64,000 nt of DNA, from positions 932,501 through 996,500 of the forward strand of contig JAZGTH010000122.1 of NCBI GenBank assembly GCA_036877525.1, written 5' to 3'. The notes under the pieces are model-generated. The model searched no databases. It was not told the DNA's origin and worked only from the letters and a program-made list of their open reading frames with translations. Positions within the stretch are counted from its first letter, which is position 1. Each line of letters begins with the position of its first letter. Both the position numbers and the translations under genes were made by a program. Positions 54,730-64,000 of this stretch are shown here, piece by piece. The DNA comes from Chromobotia macracanthus (lineage: Eukaryota; Chordata; Actinopteri; Cypriniformes; Botiidae).

Positions 54730-55440
54730 AGGATGCAATGTCCCTCCAGCCGAGATGAAGTCCAGGTTTTACAGCCCGTACTTCATTGTGCCCAAAAGAG
54801 GAGGTGGGCTGCGACCATCTTGGATCTGCGTGTCTTGAATCTGTCCCTGTACAGCTACCCTTCAAGATGCTTACGCAGAAACGCATCCTCTCGTGCGTTC
54901 GTCCCAACCATTGGTTTGCAGCAATCCATCTAAAGGACCCGTATTTTCACGTCTCAATCTTGCCTCGACACAGGCCGTTCCTTCAGGTTCGCAGTCGAGG
55001 GTCGGGCGTATCAGTACAAGGTCCTCCCCTTTGGGCCTCCCTTGCCCCATTACGGGAGGTGGGCATTCGCATCCTCAACTACCTCAATGACTGGCTCATT
55101 TTGTCTCACTCTCGAGAGCAGTTGTGCGAACACAGGGACCTGGTGCTTCGGCACCTCAGCCACCTGGGGTTTCGGGTCAACTGGGAAAAGAGCAAGCTCT
55201 CCCCAACACAGAGCATCTCTTTTCTCGTTGTGGAGCTGGACTTGGTCGCTATGGTGGCTCTCCTCTCAGTCGAGCACGCGCAGTCACTGCTGTGTTGCCT
55301 AAACACGTTCAGAGCTAAGACAGCGGTCCCACTGAAACTCTTTCAGAGGCTCCTGGGGCATATGGCATCTATGGTCTCGGTCACCCCGCTCGACCTGATG
55401 CATATGGGACTGCTGCAGCACTGGCTACATGACTGAGTCC
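54730..55440 (+). pseudogene. DIRS reverse transcriptase, active site mutated
   Basis: The open frame 54786-55436 (216 codons) holds the polymerase. PFKMLTQKRILSC is followed by HWFAAIHLKDPYFHVSILPR, in which the position of the first catalytic aspartate (before LKD) is histidine. A shifted stretch follows, then IRILNYLNDWLILSHSREQL (about 55069-55128), in which the first of the paired aspartates is asparagine. The C-terminal part reads LLGHMASMVSVTPLDLMHM. The family is clear from motif order. Two of the three catalytic carboxylates are lost, which rules out activity. Confidence 0.85.
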
Positions 55441-55564
55441 CATGGTGGGCATGGCGCCACGGCACACGTCGGCGTTTGTCACACCGTCCGGTCGTCAAAC
55501 CTTCAGCCCTTGGTCGGACATTGCCTTTCTCGGGCCGGGGTGCCCTTAGAACAAGTGTCCGGGC

Positions 55565-56125
55565 ACATTATTATGACAACAGATGCCTCCAAGATAGGCT
55601 GGGGCGCTGTGTGCAGGGAGTAGGTGACTTTGGCTCCTCGACAGGATCTCGATGCCTGTGCACATCAATTGTCTCGAGTTGTTGACAGTGCTTTTGGCCC
55701 TGCGCCGGCTTCTTCCATTGCTGCAGGGCAGGCACGTGCTAGTCCGTACGGACATCACTGCGACAGTGGCGTACATCAACCGCCAAGGCGGTCTACGCTC
55801 ACATCACATGTCTCGACTTGCCCGCCATCTTCTCTGGAGGCAGCAGCGACTCAAGTCGCTTCGCGCTGTCCACATTTTGGGCGAGCTCAACCGTGTGGCA
55901 GATATGCTCTCACAGCAGCTTCCAAGCCCAGGAGACTGGAGCCTCCATCCCCAGGCAGTCCAGCTGATCTGGAGTCAATTTGGGGAGGCACAGGTTGATC
56001 TGTTTGCCTTCCACGAGTCTTCCCACTGCCAGCTGTTTTACATCCTGTCCGAGGGTCCCTCGGCACGGACGTGTTGGCACACAGCTGGCACCGGGGCCCA
56101 CGCAAATACACGTTTTCCCCAGTGA
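55565..56125 (+). pseudogene. DIRS RNase H region
   Basis: TTDASKIGWGAVCRE at 55576-55620 holds the first acidic residue and ends at a stop. The frame 55652-56125 (157 codons) continues with HINCLELLTVLLALRRL (glutamate), VRTDITATVAYINRQGG (second aspartate) and ELNRVADMLSQQLP (last acidic position). The spacing fits an RNase H fold fused behind DIRS polymerase. Apart from the stop after TTDAS the region is almost intact. Confidence 0.8.
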
Positions 56126-56289
56126 GCCTCCTTGTGCAGACTCTGTGCAAGATCAGGGAGGACAGGGAGCAGGTCTTGCTGGTTGTGCCATGTTGGCCCA
56201 CCCGGACCTGGTTTTCAGACCTGGTGCTCCTCGTGACAACCCCTCTCTGGAAGATTCCTCTGAGGAAGGACCTTCTGTCTCAGGGATGA

Positions 56290-57365
56290 TGCACTTTCTG
56301 GCACCCGCGGTGGCCCTTGGATGGGACGCCGAGGACCTGAGTGACTTACCCCCGGGCGTGGTGGATACCATCACTCAGGTGAGGGCCCCTTCCACCAGGT
56401 GGACTTACGCCTGGAAGTGGAGCCTCCTTGCTGACTGGTGGTCTTCCCGTGGAGAAGACCCTGCACGTGCACTATCAGCTCTGTGCTTTCCTTTCTGCAG
56501 GAAGGGCTGGAACGGAGGTTGTCCTCCTCTGCCCTGAAGGTGTACAAAGCCGTTATCTCAGCCCATCACCTAGCAGTAGAAGGTAAGTATTTAGGGAAGC
56601 ATGAGCTAGTCATCAGGTTCCTGAGGGGCACCCGGAGACTGAACCCCCCATGGCCACCCCTCTCCCCTCTTGGGACCTTCCTGTAGTACTTCTGGGCTAC
56701 AGGAAGCCCCTCTCGAGCTGCTTGAGTCGGTAGAGCTGAAAAGCCTGTCTTTAAGACAGTGCTTCTGACCACGCTCGCCTCGATCAAGAGGGTTGGGGGA
56801 CCTGCAGGCACTATCAGTCAGCGACTCGTGCCTAGAGTTCGGGCCTGCCTAGTCTCACGTTTTCTTGAGACCCAGGCCTGGCTGCATGCCTAAGGTTCCC
56901 ACCACACCCTTCATGGACCAGGTGGTGAACCTGCAAGTGCTGCCCATGGAGGAGGTAGACCCAGCCCTTACTTGTGTCCCGTTCATGCCTGCGCATGTAT
57001 GTGGACCGTACGAGGAGCTTTAGATGCTCCGATTAGCTCTTTGTCTGCTTTGGAGGTTGTCAGAAGGGAAAGGCCCTCCCAACAGAGGTTGGCCCACTTC
57101 CAACAGTGGTTGGATAGTGGAAGCCGTTCCCTTGGTGTACACTCCAAAGGCTTGCCGTGGGAGTGTACACCAAGGCAACGGAGTGCCCCTTGGAGTGGGG
57201 GCTCACTCAATTTCGAGTGTTGTCTCCTCCAGGGCGTTGGCGCATGGCACCCCTCTATCAGACATTCGCAGAGCTGTGGGCTGGGCGACACCTACACCCT
57301 TGTGAGGTTTAACGATCTCAGGGTGGAGCCTGTGTCCTCCCGTGTGTTGGGGCCCACTAAGTAGT
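56290..57365 (+). pseudogene. DIRS tyrosine recombinase, catalytic residues lost
   Basis: This enzyme replaces integrase in DIRS elements and inserts the circular DNA by strand exchange. Frames carry TITQVRAPSTRWTYAWKWSL (56369-56428, N-terminal arm) and LSSSALKVYKAVISAHHLAV. LASIKRVGGPAG near 56778 holds the first catalytic arginine. C-terminal blocks follow: HSISSVVSSRALAHGTPLSD (in the frame 57024-57305), where the usual arginine after the histidine is serine, and GWATPTP. VRFNDLRVEPVSSRVLG (57304-57353) is where the nucleophilic tyrosine is expected, but the sequence reads RFND. Several shifts occur. The assignment is firm; the recombinase is dead. Confidence 0.8.
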
Positions 57366-58106
57366 GGGCGGGAGGATATGCGTGGTGCCCTTGCTTGCAT
57401 TGCCTCCCCCCTGGAATAGGGGGAAATAGGCATCTTCACTCCTTCGCAACGGTTTCCCACTGGTGAACCTTGCGTTGCGATTCCTCCAGCACCTGTCGGT
57501 GGGGAGGCTCAGCGGAGGAGCCCCACGCCAGGCCCAGTACTCGTGTGTATGCCACAGTCAGTCCTTGTACTGGGCTAGGTTCCCCATCTGTAGTGATTCC
57601 CCATTGGTCATCCCATGTGTGTATTCTCCACGATAATATGGTTTCCCTGTCGGTGAACCCGTGTCTTTCCCTTGGCGCTTACCGCTGCCAGTCTCTGTTG
57701 ACAGTAGTGCCGTCCCAGTAGGTAGGACCTGCACAGAGACCTTCTTATAGGTAGCACTGCCTTGTCAGTCTAGACCTCATCTCCACACGTTACCTCCTTT
57801 TAGCAGGGTGTGGTCTCCGCAGCGCCCCTTTCCCTCGTAGGGGGGCGCTTTCCCCGGTATTCTTGTGGCATCTCAAGAGAGGAAGGAGACCCATGCACTG
57901 AGGTGCCTTCTCCTGGGAGGATAGGAATGGCTGTCACGATCTCTCTGCGTCCAGGCTCCGCACCTGGTGGGGCTGCGATGGCTGCCTGCACGGAGCACTG
58001 GGTAGGTTACGGAGGCAGGGGAGCTGTCGTACAGAGGCACGCCTCGCCTGCCAGTACTGGCATTCCTTGCCCGTAACGTGGGTCGGCTTGTGGCGTTTTC
58101 CACAGG

Positions 58107-58213
58107 GACCCCATACGTCAGTACGTTGACGTAATGTCGAACGTGACTGACTGAAGGGGAACGTCTTGGTTACGTATGTAACCCTCGTTCCCTAAAGGAG
58201 GGAACGGAGACGT
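58107..58213 (+). repeat. Internal complementary region of DIRS element
   Basis: 58108-58161 is the reverse complement of the outer left terminal repeat (52766-52819). 58161-58213 is the reverse complement of the outer right tip (58472-58522). Bringing both ends together on this template is how DIRS elements form circular DNA before integration, according to the model for the family. The arrangement is seen directly in the sequence. Confidence 0.9.
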
Positions 58214-58264
58214 TACATCCCCTTGCCGCAAACCTGATTCACCGCTGATTGGCCGGGACACATC

Positions 58265-58522
58265 TCGGCTCCTCAGCACAATCTAAATGAAAGTGAGTTG
58301 CGGCCGTCTTTATACCCACTTCCGGGTGGGCGCGCCTCGGCACGCAAATCCTTTGCCTCAATGCTCATTGGCTCTGTCCTCTTGGGCCGATGTTCATTAG
58401 CGTGTTTTCTACTACTCGAAGGTGATAGGGCTCCCAAGCAAGACCCCATACGTCAGTACGTTGACGCAACGTCTCTGTTCCCTCCTTCAGGGAACGAGGG
58501 TTACATACGTAACCAAGACGTT
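58265..58522 (+). repeat. Right inverted terminal repeat of DIRS element
   Basis: 58265-58471 mirrors the left repeat. An extra tip, 58472-58522, is unique to the right side and contains the palindrome GTTCCCT-AGGGAAC, ending AACCAAGACGTT. The same tip occurs at 1-52. Confidence 0.9.
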
Positions 58523-60870
58523 CTCTCATGTTGGAACAGAGTGTAGACACTAGTTGGCCATCAGCTATAGCCTGTCCAGTGTGTTCAAGTGCAACTTTTT
58601 TTCAATTTTTAGTGCTGCTTGGCTTTGGTTTGGTTTTTCCTTTCCTTGGGGGAACAAACTTTATTAAACCAAACAACCACACATTTTTTTACCTGTTCAA
58701 TGGTAACATTTGTCAGAATTTCTAAAGAGAGGCGATGACAAGAACCTAACCTTAATTTTAACATCAGCATCAATCTGCCTTCACCAGAGCACTTAAGTAA
58801 TAACTGTCCAGTCAAGAGTGCATAATACATGTGGGCTTTTCAGAGAATTATGAATGTAAATACAGCTCTGAAGTCCAAGCTGTTTATTTTGGTGCTTCAC
58901 ATTAACAAGCCACTCTACATACCCAGGACCAAATATTCCACCTCTCGGTTTCAGAACTGCCCTTATCCAAACAAAAGGGTTCACCTGCAATTTGGGAACA
59001 TCTCAGGCCTGTGCTGAAATACAGTAGGCAGCAGTACTCTGCTGTGAAGGCACTGCTTTTTTCAAGTGACAGTCCCAGCACACAATACCGCCAATGTTGT
59101 AACGTCTACCTTATTTGCACAGAACTATACAAAAGAGACCTCACAGAAGGCACATGAAATTTTTTCAAGCAAATCATGGCAAGGGGCCTTCTGATGGAGT
59201 AGGAGGTGTGTTGTAGAGATCAGATGACCTTGTCAGCAAAGGCCATGGCATACCAGATGCAAGGTGTCTGTTTTTAGCACTGTTCAGAGCACGAACCTCC
59301 ATGAGACTGTTTTACGTGGAGGAGGAGGATATAGAGAAGGCAATGCAGGCCATGGCTCAGAACATCCAACTAATGTACCATCAACAATGCGCCTACATCC
59401 AGTTGTGACACTGGCAAGGAGCTCCTGTGATGTCATTTGCATGTCTTTAGCTATGAACAGGTTTAAATATCAATGCCCTGGCTCCCAGTTCTTTAGTTTT
59501 CTGTGTGACCAAACTCTAATCCAGCACAGTGAAGTTGATTGGACCAGTTCATTCTCTTTCAACAGCTACAAAAATGTTATGCTTTCCATAAGCTGCCAGT
59601 TATTTTTTTTTACCTTAATGCCTTTGGTAAAATGCTGGCTCCTTTTATGTGCTGGCTGTAGTTGTTTAGTTTTAATGCTGTCAGTTGGTTTTAATGAGTT
59701 AACGGTCAGGATAAGATGATCAGTCTTAATAAACCCATTTTTCCATAACCCTTTGTCAATAATGTTTCCATTGAAAGTGCAATTACAAACAGGAGTAGTA
59801 AGGTGACTGTAAACCCTCGCCCTAATCTTGCAATTTTTAAGAAAGTGAAACCAAATAACCATCAAAATCTTGTTTTACACGACCATAGGAAGATTAAGAT
59901 CTGATCATTCTCCTTGCCTACTAATTGAACCAGATCAGAATATTTGACACACACAGACAAGCAGATGGATGCATGGGTTTAATTACAATAGCCTTTAAAC
60001 ATTATATCTCTTAGAATTGTAATATGCTTCACTAATACAACTATACCAGGTAAGTACAAAACAATATATATATGTAATTTAAAAAGGTTTACAAAATTAG
60101 GTAAACAAATATGTACAGTGTATGCTGAAGAATGTGTGTCCTGTCATTCCTGTTACTCTGGCCAGTCCTGTAAATATGACGTCAATCCTGTTGCAGTCAA
60201 TAATTTAATAAAATAAATATAAAAATTATATTTAAAATGGTCTTCCAGGTTTTTCCATTGTAACTTTAACTCTATTATTTTGTACAAAGCCCTTCTATTA
60301 ATTGCTGTAAAAATATATATTTTTCTTAACTGACATGTTTTCACCCTGCAAAATTAGGACTGTTTTGGTCATTGAATTTGGTCATTTGGTCATTGACAAA
60401 TATAAGTTAAAATTATCCAAAATTTTAAACAATTTCAATGAAAAGAGGGACTAAAATACTGCTCATGTATATGAAAACTATTACATAGTTCGAATAAAAA
60501 TTTGAGTATATAGTAAAACATACTATAAGTATACTATAGAGTAAACAAACATATAAGGTATGTAAATAGTCATAAAACAAAACATTACATGGCCTGAGAT
60601 GGCAAAATACAATTTATTGTCATTTGAAGCTGTCAATTTGTCATTTGACTCATGCATAATTGCATGGGTATTTTAAAAATTAAAAAAATAAATAATAAAT
60701 AATAATAAATAATAATTGCGAATTGCGAATTTGTTCTGTGCATTTTAGCATGAATTGTTTTGAGAACAAGGCACACAACAAATTTGTTGTCTAAAACATT
60801 AGCCAATCATACACATTGACAATTACACACAAAGGTTCTTAAAAGAGAACACTGCAATCTGTCATGACCC
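58523..60870. other. Unassigned AT-rich sequence
   Basis: The frame at 59264-59719 (151 codons) and other open frames show no family I recognise. Simple A/T tracts occur near 60672-60715. No RNA gene seen. Confidence 0.35.
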
Positions 60871-60960
60871 AGGGGCGGTTCTAGACACTTTTTAGGGGGG
60901 CTTAGTCCCCCCTGTCTGTCATTTTAGCCTCCCTAAAACGATCAACTATCAAACTTTTAA
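60871..60960. repeat. Possible DNA transposon terminus
   Basis: CAGGGGCGGTTCTAGACACT followed by a G-run and its complement (AGGGGGGCTTAGTCCCCCCT) resembles, from memory, terminal sequences of hAT-type elements in fish. No partner end was found. Confidence 0.3.
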
Positions 60961-61678
60961 AATTTATTGAAAGTATATTTTTTTCTTTTTAAAATAAAAA
61001 TGAAAATAGCTAAAACATGCAGGACATGTCAATTAAAAAAAAAAAATTTTTGTTTAAAAAGTTTTTTTAAATTTTCTTTGCTATTCTGCGCATGCGTGAT
61101 AGCCCTTCCTTAGAAGTGCCACGGCTTGTGCTGTATGTCAGCCGAAGGCAGGAGACAATGTCAAGAAAATTACTTTCATGAAATGTCTTGCCATGCGTAG
61201 GTGGTTATAGAAGGAACTATCATTTTTAATTATTTAGCTTGTATTATTGCATTCAGTGTGTACAGTGTCTACAGAAATTTGCCATCTCAGATTAGCTGTC
61301 CATAAATAGTACGGAGCCCAGCACATGATAATATGCAGACAAAATGTAAAATAACGTAACAAACTAGCCAACAGTTAAGAATCCATAATTGTTTTCATTT
61401 AGTTAAATCGTGGACCGTGGCTATGATTTACCAAAACGAGGAAACATACGTTAATAAGTTGTGAGAACAAATTCTCCATAATAATCAACATCCAGTTTAT
61501 AATTCAGCATTGCTTGGTCACGTTTTGCAAATAGAAGCAATGAGTTTTTTGTTGACTGTCATAAAATAATAAAATAACTGAATACAGAATCTATATTTTT
61601 TGCATTTAGCTAGCTAACAGTAATACTGGTTGATGATAATAATGAGATGGTGACTATTATTCTTGGTTTAATAAAGTA
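60961..61678. other. Unassigned AT-rich sequence
   Basis: No gene, RNA or clear repeat recognised. Confidence 0.35.
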
Positions 61679-62120
61679 TGTCACGATCCTACCTCCTGTA
61701 GTTGGTCTCTGTGCCTCTAGATGCCCCCTGTGTTCCCCTCTGCCTTAGTTCTTCCTCGTATGTCCTTGTTAGCATTATCTGGGTCACCTGTGTTTTGTTT
61801 CCCCTAGCGTATTTTAATTGTTTTTTCCCCTTGTTCCTCACTCAGTTTTTGAGTCTTGGCTGTGAACGTCCTGCTTTGTTTCACCAAGTCTTTCCAAGCT
61901 GCTTTAAGTAAGGTGTTCTTAGTTATTTGATTGTTAATGTTCTCTAGTTTTGTTTTCTCCCCTCGTGGAGTTCTTATTTTCTCATGTGATCTTTTTATTA
62001 CCTCAACTGTTATTAATACCTCTGTCTGAGAAGAACTTCTGTTGGATTTTTTCTTGCAAAAACCTTTTTTTAATCTACTTTGTCTGGAGTACTGCCTTGA
62101 GTGTTTCGTTTGTGTCCAAC
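61679..62120 (+). repeat. LTR-like block
   Basis: It starts TGTCACGATCCTACCTCCTG and has the CT-rich, T-rich composition with short repeated phrases (CCTTGTTCCTCACTCAG) that I associate with Gypsy LTRs of fish. The right end near GTCCAACAG is uncertain. It is probably a solo LTR, and no internal region follows. Confidence 0.35.
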
Positions 62121-62195
62121 AGTACTGCCTCTGTGGTTAAGTGGTAGATCTTCTAAACCACCACCCCATAGACCTGAGTTCAAGCCTGGCTTGTA
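62121..62195 (+). repeat. tRNA-like sequence
   Basis: CTGTGGTTAAGTGGTAGATC resembles an A box and GAGTTCAAGCCTGG (62167-62180) a B box, spaced as in a tRNA. The arms do not pair well enough for a tRNA. A SINE head or a coincidental match next to the LTR-like block is possible. Confidence 0.3.
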
Positions 62196-62879
62196 ACAAA
62201 ATGCATATTGTGTTCTACAATCTGCAAATACTACAATTCAAGAAGTCATACCAATACTAGTGAAATTCATGATACCTACTACAAAAGAATGCAAACAATC
62301 CTTCTTAAATGAGTTAATTAATAAATAACAAAAACTGCCATTAGTTAAAAAAGTAAATATGAGTGAAAAGAAACAGGAAACACTCTACTGTCTTTTTTTA
62401 ATTGCTTTTAAAGTTTATTTAAGCTACAGTAATTCAGCTACGAGCACAAATGTTGTCTTTATCTTGTGAATATTGCCTTATTGGCTTCATTCATTATGTA
62501 ACTACAGCATGTAATGAGCAGAGATTATGTTGGTTCTTCACATATAATATTCATTATATTTGTACTATCGACATTCTGCAATACACAGCCACAACACTAG
62601 GTAGTGTGAAAGCTTTAGATCTGAAACTGGCCTAACATTCAATTAAAGTGACAGTGCATTGATTATGATCAAAATACACATGGATTGACCCAAAAAGCAA
62701 TTTTAACACTTCCTTAAAATAAGCTAGCAATGCAAAATTAATAAAATACCATAAAAGTATGTGCCAGAGCTCTTCCCACCATATACACATATATAATTAC
62801 AGATATATTTAGATTTCACAGTGATCTGATTCTGTAATGTTTTTAGTTACTGCAACATTACTGTAGTAAAACCATGTTT
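62196..62879. other. Unassigned AT-rich sequence
   Basis: No recognised gene or repeat. Confidence 0.35.
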
Positions 62880-63110
62880 TACTACATTTATACATGTGAA
62901 GACGAGCGGAGAGTATACTAGTTTCAAAAAGTTGGATGAGAGGGCTGATGGAGCTGCAGTGTTTTCCTTGTTAATCCATATCTCTGTCAGTGCCAGAGCA
63001 CTGAGATTTGACTGGCTGGCAAAGGCGGAGATGAAGTCTGCTTTGTTGACCACTCACTGGCAGTTCCACAACCCAATGGATAGGGACAATGGCTGAGTAG
63101 AGGTGCTACT
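62880..63110 (-). pseudogene. LINE endonuclease N-terminal fragment
   Basis: The minus strand reads NCQWVVNKADFISAFASQSN (63072-63013) and then ALALTEIWINKENTAAPSAL (near 63000-62940). ALTEIWI contains the first catalytic glutamate position (ALTE) of apurinic-type LINE endonucleases. The rest of the domain is not present. Motif style is L2/CR1-like, as in the other LINE pieces of the window. Confidence 0.7.
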
Positions 63111-63436
63111 GAAGGAGCGTAGATGGTGTGGGTTACGTCATCGCCTTGTGGCTCACTGATTGCTTCACAGCTGAGCCCACCTACTCAGTTAACAGGTCCA
63201 AGGCTCAAAAATGTCTGAAGGTGTTAACTGAAACTCTACCCAGATGGCTACACACAAACAGCAAATTAACAGAGCTTACCTTAGGAAGTGCAGAGTAGTT
63301 CAAACTTCCTTCTAGCAAACACCTACAAGTCCAGCACCAAATAAACACAGCAAGTACACTACAGATAAACAACAGAATCTATTAAGAAGAAATTCAACTG
63401 GCATAACTGGAAATTCTCACAGCATATAAGATGCCC

Positions 63437-63540
63437 TCAAGTCAAGTCAAGTCAAGTTGAGCTTTATTGTCATTCCGCTATATGTGGGGACATACAGTGG
63501 AACGAAATGTCGTGCCTCACAGGACCACGGTGCTACATAA
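63437..63540 (-). repeat. LINE 3' tail
   Basis: (TCAAG)n at 63437-63455 followed by TTGAGCTTTATTGTCATTCC is the reverse complement of a LINE 3' end with an AATAAAGCTC signal and short tandem tail. The unique 3' UTR follows upward (ATGTGGGGACATACAGTGGA). The body of the element would lie at higher coordinates, but no coding part is recognised up to 64000. Confidence 0.65.
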
Positions 63541-64000
63541 ATACAGACATACAACAATGACGTGAAACAGTATAAATCTAAACACAAATACTAACAGAAT
63601 TAGATTATAAATATACTTTATATAAAGTTGCCTATACATAAACTATTAAATACAAACTATACAAATGTTCCACATAAATATTGCATGAGGAAAAAGAAAG
63701 TCAAGCACTGTTCCTGGCTGGAGAACAGTACAAGATGATCTGTAGTGCATGGGCTTGTAAACATACATATGTTATGAGTCTTTTTTGTGGGATTATGTAC
63801 CCTCGGTTGTAAAAAGTGTCTAGTGCACATAGAGGAGAGTGTGTTACTACAGGTGGTCTGTGCGGCCTACTCACCTGTGTGTAGCACACTCAGAATTGCA
63901 CAAGGGAGAAATTAAAAAAAAAAATGTGTTAGCTCTCCTGTTAGCTGTTAATAGGGATCCTTCTGTATTGGTACATTTCAGTAAGATATTACTTTGTAAC
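63541..64000. other. Sequence beyond LINE tail, unassigned
   Basis: This may continue the LINE 3' UTR or be unique sequence; I see no coding similarity. Confidence 0.3.

Larger units (their letters stand above)
52766..58522 (+). mobile_element. DIRS-type retrotransposon, structurally complete
   Basis: The element starts GTTCCCCTTCAG at 52766 and ends at GTT 58520-58522. It has a left inverted terminal repeat, gag, reverse transcriptase, RNase H and tyrosine recombinase regions in the DIRS order, an internal complementary region and a right inverted terminal repeat. Base composition is distinctly GC-richer than the flanks. The coding part is cut by many stops and shifts, and active-site residues are changed, so it cannot move on its own. 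Confidence 0.9.

Noticed and set aside
53810..56811. Long minus-strand open frames within the DIRS element
   Set aside because: They are shadows of the plus-strand gag, polymerase, RNase H and recombinase frames in GC-rich sequence.
59264..59865. Open frames of 151 and 99 codons on opposite strands
   Set aside because: No motif recognised on either strand; composition is not convincing enough to list as a gene.
62121..62195. A functional tRNA gene
   Set aside because: A- and B-box-like motifs are present, but the acceptor, anticodon and T arms do not pair convincingly.

Overview
This is eukaryotic DNA, almost certainly from a teleost fish. The evidence is the set of repeat families: a DIRS-type tyrosine-recombinase retrotransposon with split inverted repeats, Harbinger and hAT DNA transposons, L2/CR1-type LINEs, a tRNA-derived SINE with a fish-type core, class I endogenous retroviruses and Gypsy fragments. 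Nuclear-type 18S, 5.8S and 28S rRNA pieces and a U6-like snRNA sequence fit this too. There are no bacterial operons, CRISPR arrays or phage genes. I found no intact host protein gene. The one recognisable host locus is a broken, intron-containing fragment resembling IKBKG (NEMO). Names rest on protein motifs read by eye, not on database searches.

Layout. 1-52 is the end of a DIRS element lying outside the window. 332-1761 (minus) is a decayed Harbinger transposase. 2470-3790 holds inverted repeats and a diverged U6-like repeat cluster. 3800-12345 is endogenous retrovirus copy A (plus), with LTR, tRNA-Arg-type primer site, gag and pol, split by a LINE at 7317-9958. It ends at a minisatellite (12346-12885). 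12900-14956 is a scrambled rDNA pseudogene with spacer-like repeats, 18S 3' part, 5.8S, ITS2-like and 28S fragment.

14957-18890 is mostly unassigned. 18900-20270 (plus) and 22240-24250 (minus) are facing copies of a second retrovirus family, copy D. A Gypsy-like solo LTR and a hAT fragment lie between them. 25800-27620 (minus) is retrovirus copy B, the only copy of the first family that keeps the polymerase active-site region. 28290-31150 (minus) is an almost full-length hAT element. 32290-33330 (minus) is a Gypsy gag fragment interrupted by a SINE.

37018-41453 (plus) is retrovirus copy C. It has lost its reverse transcriptase and nearly all of env, but keeps a 335-codon integrase reading frame, a polypurine tract and a 3' LTR. 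That LTR abuts, and appears to interrupt, an exon of the NEMO-like pseudogene (41454-42990). 47760-49690 (minus) is a truncated DIRS copy, 50411-51505 a LINE fragment, and 52766-58522 a structurally complete DIRS element with both terminal repeats and the internal complementary region, although its key catalytic residues are mutated. LINE pieces and an LTR-like block fill the last 3 kb.

The parts do not act as one pathway. The window is a graveyard of nested insertions. Copies A, B and C retain different segments of one retrovirus family, so together they show its organisation.
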